64,000 nt of DNA. Source: JAFGCL01 sp964423835 (GTDB taxonomy: Bacteria; Chloroflexota; Dehalococcoidia; UBA2247; RBG-13-53-26). Where the stretch lies: NCBI GenBank assembly GCA_964423835.1, contig CAYRGJ010000003.1, forward strand, positions 62,001 to 126,000. The letters run 5' to 3'. How positions within the stretch are numbered: position 1 is the stretch's first letter; every line of letters begins with the position of its first letter. Under the pieces are notes generated by a model. The model ran no database searches. It was given only the letters and a program-made list of their open reading frames with translations, and had not been told where the DNA came from. The translations under genes were made by a program, and so were the position numbers. Positions 58,618 to 64,000 of this stretch are shown piece by piece.

Positions 58618-61433
58618 ACACCCGGCGGAAGGGCCTGACCGGCATCCCCCATCGGCTCGCGGGCTGGAGGTACAGCGCCGATGCAGTCCTGGTGCTGCTG
58701 CTTACGGGGTTCTCCCTTTTCCTGGCGCGGTTCCTGTTCCACTGGCATTCCGACGTCCTGGCCAGCGACCTCTCCGGCACCTGGGCCTGGTTCTTCTGGT
58801 TCAAGGAGTCCCTGGTTACCTTCCACCAGGTGCCCAGCTGGAGCCCGCTCTGGCTGGGGGGCATGCCCTTCACCGGCATAGTGCCGCCAGGCGGGTACAT
58901 CACTGCCCTCCCCTGCTATCTCATCACGGGAGACATCCCGGCAGCATACAACCTGTCCATGGCCCTGCTCTTCTCGCTGGCCGGCGCATCGATGTACGTC
59001 TACCTCAAGCATGTCAGCGGGAATCGTCTGATCTCGTTCGGCGGGGCGCTGATCTACGTCATTCTGCCGGTACACAGCTGCTCCATGATGTTCTGGGGCC
59101 ATCACGAGATCATCAGCGCCTACGCCATGGTGCCGATGGTCCTTTACCTCACTGATCGTTTCCTGGACCGCAACGGGCGCATCACCCTTATCTTGCTGGG
59201 GCTGGTGGTCAGCCTGGTCCTGCTCCTCCAGATTGAGTACGCGCTCATCTTCCTTCTCTTCTACATCTGCTACCTGATCTTCTCCCTGGCCGCCAGGAGG
59301 ATCGGCCCGCGCACTATCATGGCCATGGCCAGGAGGAACAAGATCGGTTTCGCCCTCTGCCTGCTGGTCCTTCTCATCCCCTTCGGCTTCTACGTCACCG
59401 TCCTGCTCAACTACAGCGATTTCAGCAGCCTGACCGAAGAACAGGTCAGCGGCGGGCTGCCGGTGTACACCTTCCAGCATTTCGGCCAGCACTTCCAGGA
59501 GAGGCTGCCCGGCAGCCTGCAGTCTTTCCTGGCGACGCCCCGGACGGAGTGCTACTCCGGAGGCGCCTCCTTCGTAATCCTGCTCGGGGCCACGGTGGCG
59601 GTGCTGCTGGACCGCGGCCGGCGGCGGAACGAGCTGCTCTTCTTCCTGATAGCCGGCATGGCCTCCCTGATTCTCTCCATGGGGGTCTACGGGCCGTTGT
59701 TCCCCGCGCTGAAGGGGGTGATCCCGTTCTTCTCCGGCATGCGGGTGCCTCTACGCTTCTACCACATCTTCGCCCTGTGCCTGCCCGTCCTGTTTGCGCT
59801 GACGTTCCTCTCGCTGCGGGGGATGGTATCCAGGCTCCCCAACCTTGCGGTCCGCAGGCAGAAGGTGCTGGTGGCCGGCGTTCCGCTCATCTTGCTGGCC
59901 GCCCTGGTCGTGGATCTCAGCCCCTATTTCGACTTCTACCGGCACCGGGTGCTGAACAGAGACCAGTTCACGGCCATCGCCAGCTTCCTCCACGAACGCG
60001 TCAGGAAAGACAGCCCGCCGGCCGGTGAGCCGGTCCGGGTTCTGGTCCTTCCGGACGGGGCCGATCCTGATCGTCTGGCCACGTTTGAAACCCATGATGG
60101 CGACCAGTTCACCATCGAAGTCTCTCAGACCTGGCTGACATGGGACCAGTACCAGGGTGCATCGGAGTTCGACTCCACGGTCGACCGTCTCATCCTCCGC
60201 GGTGCAGACCACATGGCCTTCTACTCGGACCTCCTTTCCTATGACTACGTCTTGAGGTACCGGCACCGGCTGCTGCCGGCCGGCGCCGATCCGACCTACC
60301 TGCGCCTCATGGACGAACTGGACCAGATTGTGGACGCCGTCTACGATGACGAAATGCGCATCCTGCTGTATTGCGGCTCCCTGGGTACAGACTACTACGA
60401 AGTGCGGCTCTACAAGGTGAACCGGGATGTCCTGAGCAACGCCCGGTTCCACGAATCCGGCCGCACCCTGTTCGTTGACAGTGGTGATCTGTATTTCTCG
60501 AATACCCTGTGGGAGATCTACGACGCCATTGGCGGACGGGCTGATCCAGCCGTCTTTCTCAATAGCGTGGCAGCCGTCAGTGCGCCGGGAGGACTCCCCG
60601 AGGCCGTGCGCCAGAACATGGCGGACATCGCGGGCCTCTGCTACCACGGCCGGAAGGCCATCCTGCTCTCCGACGACCCGCTGGCCGGCCGGATCCTTTC
60701 GGCGGAAGGCGCCGACGCCAATGGCTGGACTGACTGCGAGACGCCGGACACACTGGGATTCCCGGGCTCCGGTCTGAACATCGGAGTCAGCGACGCGGCC
60801 GCCATCAAGGGCAACTACCTGTCCCTTCCCTTCAGCGTCGCCAGTGAGGGCGACTGGTTGCTCACCCTGGACTACTTCTCGGGCCAGGACGCCGGGATGC
60901 TGGACGTGCTGATTGACGGCCGGCTGGTGGCCACCATCAATGGCTACGGCTCGAGGGACTCCATGGAGCAATGGTCGGCCACGCTGGCCCTGACCAGCGG
61001 GCAGCACCAGCTGAGGTTCGAGGGCCGGTGGAACCCCCTCACCGCAGCGGCGGGGATTGTGCGCAACCGCGTCGAAGTGGGACGCATATCACTGCTGAAC
61101 GAGAAGAAGATGCCGGAGATACTGGCCCGCTCCCGGATGCTGTGGGACAGAGTGCACCAGGCCCTGGAAAGCAATCCCGCCCCCGGCCTGGTATCCGGCT
61201 TCAGGTGTTCCCCCACGGGGGTCTCCCTGGACATCAACGCCGCCGGTGAGGGGATCCTGTCGGTCGCCTACTACTACAACCCGTGGTGGAAGGTGTTTGT
61301 CGATGGCGAGGAGACCGGCGTGATAAGGGTCAACGGCGTATTCCCGGGATGCCTGATCCAGGGCGGGCAGCACCACGTGGAGTTTGTCTGCGACTATCCG
61401 ACCATAAGCAGCCTACTTGGCCTGGGGAGGTAG
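58614..61433 (+). CDS. Large GT-C/YfhO-like membrane protein, one C-terminal beta-domain
   Basis: The 939-residue protein is a paralog of the 52285 protein: VLASDLSGTWAWFFWFKESL and WSPLWLGGMPFTGIVPPGG match its start, and GASMYVYLKHVSGNRL follows. The membrane half extends to ~residue 460; a jelly-roll-like module is near residues 695-830 (SAEGADANGWTDCETPDTLG), and the YfhO-type end is AYYYNPWWKVFVDGEETGV. It lacks the second module, which accounts for the ~160-residue size difference. Start GTG 58614. Confidence 0.75.
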   Translation: MNTRRKGLTGIPHRLAGWRYSADAVLVLLLTGFSLFLARFLFHWHSDVLASDLSGTWAWFFWFKESLVTFHQVPSWSPLWLGGMPFTGIVPPGGYITALPCYLITGDIPAAYNLSMALLFSLAGASMYVYLKHVSGNRLISFGGALIYVILPVHSCSMMFWGHHEIISAYAMVPMVLYLTDRFLDRNGRITLILLGLVVSLVLLLQIEYALIFLLFYICYLIFSLAARRIGPRTIMAMARRNKIGFALCLLVLLIPFGFYVTVLLNYSDFSSLTEEQVSGGLPVYTFQHFGQHFQERLPGSLQSFLATPRTECYSGGASFVILLGATVAVLLDRGRRRNELLFFLIAGMASLILSMGVYGPLFPALKGVIPFFSGMRVPLRFYHIFALCLPVLFALTFLSLRGMVSRLPNLAVRRQKVLVAGVPLILLAALVVDLSPYFDFYRHRVLNRDQFTAIASFLHERVRKDSPPAGEPVRVLVLPDGADPDRLATFETHDGDQFTIEVSQTWLTWDQYQGASEFDSTVDRLILRGADHMAFYSDLLSYDYVLRYRHRLLPAGADPTYLRLMDELDQIVDAVYDDEMRILLYCGSLGTDYYEVRLYKVNRDVLSNARFHESGRTLFVDSGDLYFSNTLWEIYDAIGGRADPAVFLNSVAAVSAPGGLPEAVRQNMADIAGLCYHGRKAILLSDDPLAGRILSAEGADANGWTDCETPDTLGFPGSGLNIGVSDAAAIKGNYLSLPFSVASEGDWLLTLDYFSGQDAGMLDVLIDGRLVATINGYGSRDSMEQWSATLALTSGQHQLRFEGRWNPLTAAAGIVRNRVEVGRISLLNEKKMPEILARSRMLWDRVHQALESNPAPGLVSGFRCSPTGVSLDINAAGEGILSVAYYYNPWWKVFVDGEETGVIRVNGVFPGCLIQGGQHHVEFVCDYPTISSLLGLGR

Positions 61434-61441
61434 CCTGAACG

Positions 61442-61690
61442 ATGGAGCTGGCGGCATATATCACACCCCCGATACTGATAGCGGCATATACATTGCTGAG
61501 CATCATCTTCCGCTGGAGTCCCCGGATTCCCCTGGCCGGGGCCTTGGTTCTTCTGGTGGCCGCCGGGCTGACCTTCCTGTTTGGAGCACAGCGAGTAGCC
61601 GACCATCTCGCCTTCTCCGTGTTCTACTGTCTCCTCTCCGGAGCTATCCTGCTGGCGGTGAATCGCATCAGGGAGGGCTATCGAGAGTAG
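61442..61690 (+). CDS. Small membrane protein, three helices
   Basis: The 82-residue protein has helices AAYITPPILIAAYTLLSIIF, IPLAGALVLLVAAGLTFLF and LAFSVFYCLLSGAILLAV, with a basic end. It starts eight bases after the 58614 gene. No known family; may assist the large neighbour proteins. Confidence 0.55.
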   Translation: MELAAYITPPILIAAYTLLSIIFRWSPRIPLAGALVLLVAAGLTFLFGAQRVADHLAFSVFYCLLSGAILLAVNRIREGYRE

Positions 61691-61697
61691 CAGGCCC

Positions 61698-64000
61698 ATG
61701 CTGCGCAGAATGAGGCACATCCTGGCCACCCGCCGGTCGGCGGACATCGCGCTGCTGGTTGTCATCACGCTCCTGGCAACCCGGGGCTGGCTCAACCTGC
61801 AGATGCCCACCGGCCATGATGCCATGGCCGACATGCTGGTCGCCCGTGGGGCCAGCGAGTCCCTTTTCGAGTACCAGGTCTTCGGTGGCTGGAACGGCGA
61901 CTGGTACCTGGGCTACCCCCTCTTCTCCGTTCACCCCCCGCTGGTGCACCAGCTGATCATCGCCTTCAGCTTGCCCTTCGGCTGGATACTGGGCACCAAG
62001 CTGCTGTACCTGTCTTTCTTCATCCTCTCGGGGGTGTTTGCCTACCTCTATGTCTTCGACCTCACCAGGAGCCGGCCGGGCGCTTTTGCCGCCGGACTGG
62101 CCTATGTCTTCCTCCCCTACCACATACTCGAGGTGGCCTTTGAGGGGCACCATGGCGTTTTCGGACTGCCATACATGCTGACCCCGCTGGCGCTCCTGTG
62201 CCTGGAGAGGCTGGTCCGCCAGCCCAGCGCCGGCTGGGTCCTGGCCAACGCCGCGCTGCTGTCCTGCCTGACGTTGACCTACCCGCAGGTCCTCCCTCTC
62301 TTGATTGGCCCGTTCCTGGTGGCGTACCTGGCGCTGCGCCTCTACTGGGAGCGAAGGAAAGGTGGAGCCTACCTCAAGAAGGCCGTCGCCGGCTCCGTGG
62401 CTACCTTCTGCCTGACGCTGATGTTGACTTCGTTCTGGTGGCTGCCCCTCCTGTCGGAGATCCGCTATTCGGCCGCTACCTCATTCACGCCGGATGCCTC
62501 CCTGAATTTCAGCGCCACGTTCTGGCAGGCAGTGACCCTGCGCCCCAGCTTCTGCTGTGCCCGCGCCAGCGCCTACGGCGCGTCAGGGAATGCCTTCAAG
62601 GAGATGCTGCGCCTGCTTCCCTTCCTCCTGGTGGCGCTGGGCGCCGCTCTCAACTACCGCAGCCGGTATGTGTGGTTCTTCTCGGGTTCCATCCTTTTCG
62701 CCATTCTGCTGGCCATGGGCCAGGGTTCACCCGTTGACCTGTTCAGCCTGGCGCACCGCTGGGTCCCCCTGTTCTCCGGCCTGAGAACCCCCTGGAGGTT
62801 TCTGCTCTTCGCCAGCTTGGCTTACTCCGTCCTGATTGGATTCTGCGTCAAGAGCTTGACAGGGCAACTGGGCAGAATCCGCCTGCCGGAAGGGGCCAGA
62901 CCTGTCGCGGCCGCGGTCGTCGCCGGCCTGCTCTGCCTCACGGTGGTGGGGACTACGTGGGTGGAAACCAGGGCCGCCTTCAGGACGTTCAGCCTGACCG
63001 CCGAACAGGAGGGGGTCTTCGAATGGCTCAAGGAGCAGCAGAGCGGCGATGCCCGGGTGGCCAGCCTTCCATTCAGCACCTGGACACACAGCGACGAGTA
63101 TGGATGGGTGGTCAGCCCGGTCCACTGGGTCTACCTGCACGGCAAGGACGATGCCTATGGAGGTGTCCCGGCCGCCGCCACGGCATACGCCGGCGACGCT
63201 CTGGACCACCTGACGAACAGACAGCTCAACGGGTCCAGCATAGACCGGTGGCTGGACCTCTACGGCGTGCGGTACGTGCTGATAGACAGAACCGATCCGG
63301 CCAGCGCCGGCATATCCCTGGGAGAAGGCTTCCGGCTGATACGGCCCGGAGCGGCCATGGATGTGTATGAGAACAGCTCCCCCGGGCCCAGGCTCTTCTC
63401 CGTTTCGGCCGCGGACCAGCGCCACATCGCTCTCTGGACCGGCGACGAAATCAGGGCGGCCCCGGCATACGGCGAGATGCCGCTGGCATTCTCGCTCGAC
63501 GAAGCGCACGCTCTCTCCGGGGGCCGTTCGCTCAAGACCACCTTTCGGTTCGCCCACCCGGGACCGCAGCGGTCAGGGCTGGCCATCGACCTGGGCGGCA
63601 TCCCGCTTGACGGCGACGATGCGCTCCGGCTGGAGTTCTACAGCGAATCCCCTCTGCCCGACGTGGGCATCAGCCTGGACGTCCTGGAGTCGGATGGCAG
63701 CCGCTACGGTCTGGACATGGACCGGATCGATGGCATCAGCGCCGGCTGGAACGAGATCGAGATCCCCCTGTCCCTCCTGCTGCTGAGGGACTCCGACGAT
63801 GAGGACCATCTCCTGGACCCGGATCAAGTGGCCACCCTGTGGCTCGGCGCCTTCGAGATTGGCGAAAAGGGCCACGGGCAGGATGTCGACCTCTATTTCG
63901 CCGCCGTTTCCGCCGTCTCCCAGAAGATGGATACTGTCGAGTATTCGAGGACCGGCACCGGGCGCTACCTGGTGCACATCGACAGCAGCTCGGCCTTCAA
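61698..64000 (+). CDS. PTPS-related GT-C-like membrane protein (partial, C-terminus beyond right edge)
   Basis: At least 767 residues. It starts with MLRRMRHILATRRSADIALL and an N-terminal helix, then MPTGHDAMADMLVARGASES, NGDWYLGYPLFSVHPPLVHQ and YLYVFDLTRSRPGAFAAGL. These are features of the PTPS-related family of large membrane proteins. About ten membrane helices follow. A soluble part (from ~residue 430: EGVFEWLKEQQSGDARVASL, LYGVRYVLID) then leads to an outside beta-domain that resembles a carbohydrate-binding fold (IPLSLLLLRDSDDEDHLLD). No stop occurs before the right edge. Start ATG 61698. Confidence 0.75.
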   Translation, partial: MLRRMRHILATRRSADIALLVVITLLATRGWLNLQMPTGHDAMADMLVARGASESLFEYQVFGGWNGDWYLGYPLFSVHPPLVHQLIIAFSLPFGWILGTKLLYLSFFILSGVFAYLYVFDLTRSRPGAFAAGLAYVFLPYHILEVAFEGHHGVFGLPYMLTPLALLCLERLVRQPSAGWVLANAALLSCLTLTYPQVLPLLIGPFLVAYLALRLYWERRKGGAYLKKAVAGSVATFCLTLMLTSFWWLPLLSEIRYSAATSFTPDASLNFSATFWQAVTLRPSFCCARASAYGASGNAFKEMLRLLPFLLVALGAALNYRSRYVWFFSGSILFAILLAMGQGSPVDLFSLAHRWVPLFSGLRTPWRFLLFASLAYSVLIGFCVKSLTGQLGRIRLPEGARPVAAAVVAGLLCLTVVGTTWVETRAAFRTFSLTAEQEGVFEWLKEQQSGDARVASLPFSTWTHSDEYGWVVSPVHWVYLHGKDDAYGGVPAAATAYAGDALDHLTNRQLNGSSIDRWLDLYGVRYVLIDRTDPASAGISLGEGFRLIRPGAAMDVYENSSPGPRLFSVSAADQRHIALWTGDEIRAAPAYGEMPLAFSLDEAHALSGGRSLKTTFRFAHPGPQRSGLAIDLGGIPLDGDDALRLEFYSESPLPDVGISLDVLESDGSRYGLDMDRIDGISAGWNEIEIPLSLLLLRDSDDEDHLLDPDQVATLWLGAFEIGEKGHGQDVDLYFAAVSAVSQKMDTVEYSRTGTGRYLVHIDSSSAF

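Overview
The window is a gene-dense, high-GC bacterial chromosome segment. Gene content and protein character suggest a Chloroflexota member, probably near Dehalococcoidia. The clues are an EF-Tu with an inserted cysteine cluster, archaeal-type thiolase and HMG-CoA-synthase/DUF35 proteins, an archaeal-type phosphoglycerate mutase, HrcA with a CIRCE operator, and many lipoproteins and small membrane proteins. This placement is an inference; no marker-gene phylogeny was run.

Layout. 0-1.5 kb: a molybdopterin oxidoreductase cut by the left edge and, upstream of it, an alpha/beta-hydrolase gene that has lost its middle. 1.6-5.6 kb: a 59-residue zinc-finger-like protein, then hrcA-grpE-dnaK behind a promoter with a CIRCE operator, a terminator and tRNA-Pro. 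5.6-8.4 kb: a gene-poor, less GC-rich stretch with a possible integrase remnant, a DUF3303-like gene and a flavodoxin/ferredoxin (EFR1) gene; it looks like an accessory insertion beside the tRNA. 8.4-22 kb: two paralogous acidic lipoproteins around a MaoC-like dehydratase, a seven-repeat WGxSxSD beta-propeller protein, an acyl-CoA synthetase (NDP-forming) lacking its ATP-grasp part, UspA, low-complexity proteins, tRNA-Ser, a beta-helix lipoprotein, a solute-binding protein and a peptidase-MA protein. 22-26 kb: a leftward operon pgk-apgM-tpiA-miaA that continues into the peptidase and solute-binding genes. 26-34.5 kb: a YIDPGSGS mini-membrane protein with an overlapping methyltransferase, a sulfatase-like membrane protein, pcm, an ABC-2 exporter, bioY and an MBL-fold protein.

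34.6-42.2 kb: the translation cluster, leftward: tRNA-Thr(TGT), tRNA-Tyr, tRNA-Thr(GGT), tuf, rpmG, secE, nusG, rplK, rplA, then a two-gene HMG-CoA-synthase-like/DUF35 plus thiolase cassette, then rplJ-rplL with their own promoter and attenuator-like leader. rpmG is only 55 codons long.

43.9-64 kb: one long rightward surface-glycan locus. It opens with a promoter and a terminator-like hairpin in the leader, then genes for manno-heptose activation (two GmhA-like isomerases, GmhB, HddA), a GalE-like epimerase, GtrA, GDP-mannose 4,6-dehydratase, a perosamine-synthase-like aminotransferase, a DPM1-like glycosyltransferase, a left-handed beta-helix acyltransferase, a carboxylate-amine ligase-like ATP-grasp enzyme and four large GT-C/YfhO/PTPS-related membrane proteins, the last cut by the right edge. 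Together they look like a pathway making a heptose- and perosamine-type glycan, carried on a polyprenyl lipid and transferred outside the membrane.

Recurring themes are very tight packing (1-4 base stop/start overlaps), several genes with almost no 5' leader, and short tandem duplications inside coding regions or just past stop codons.
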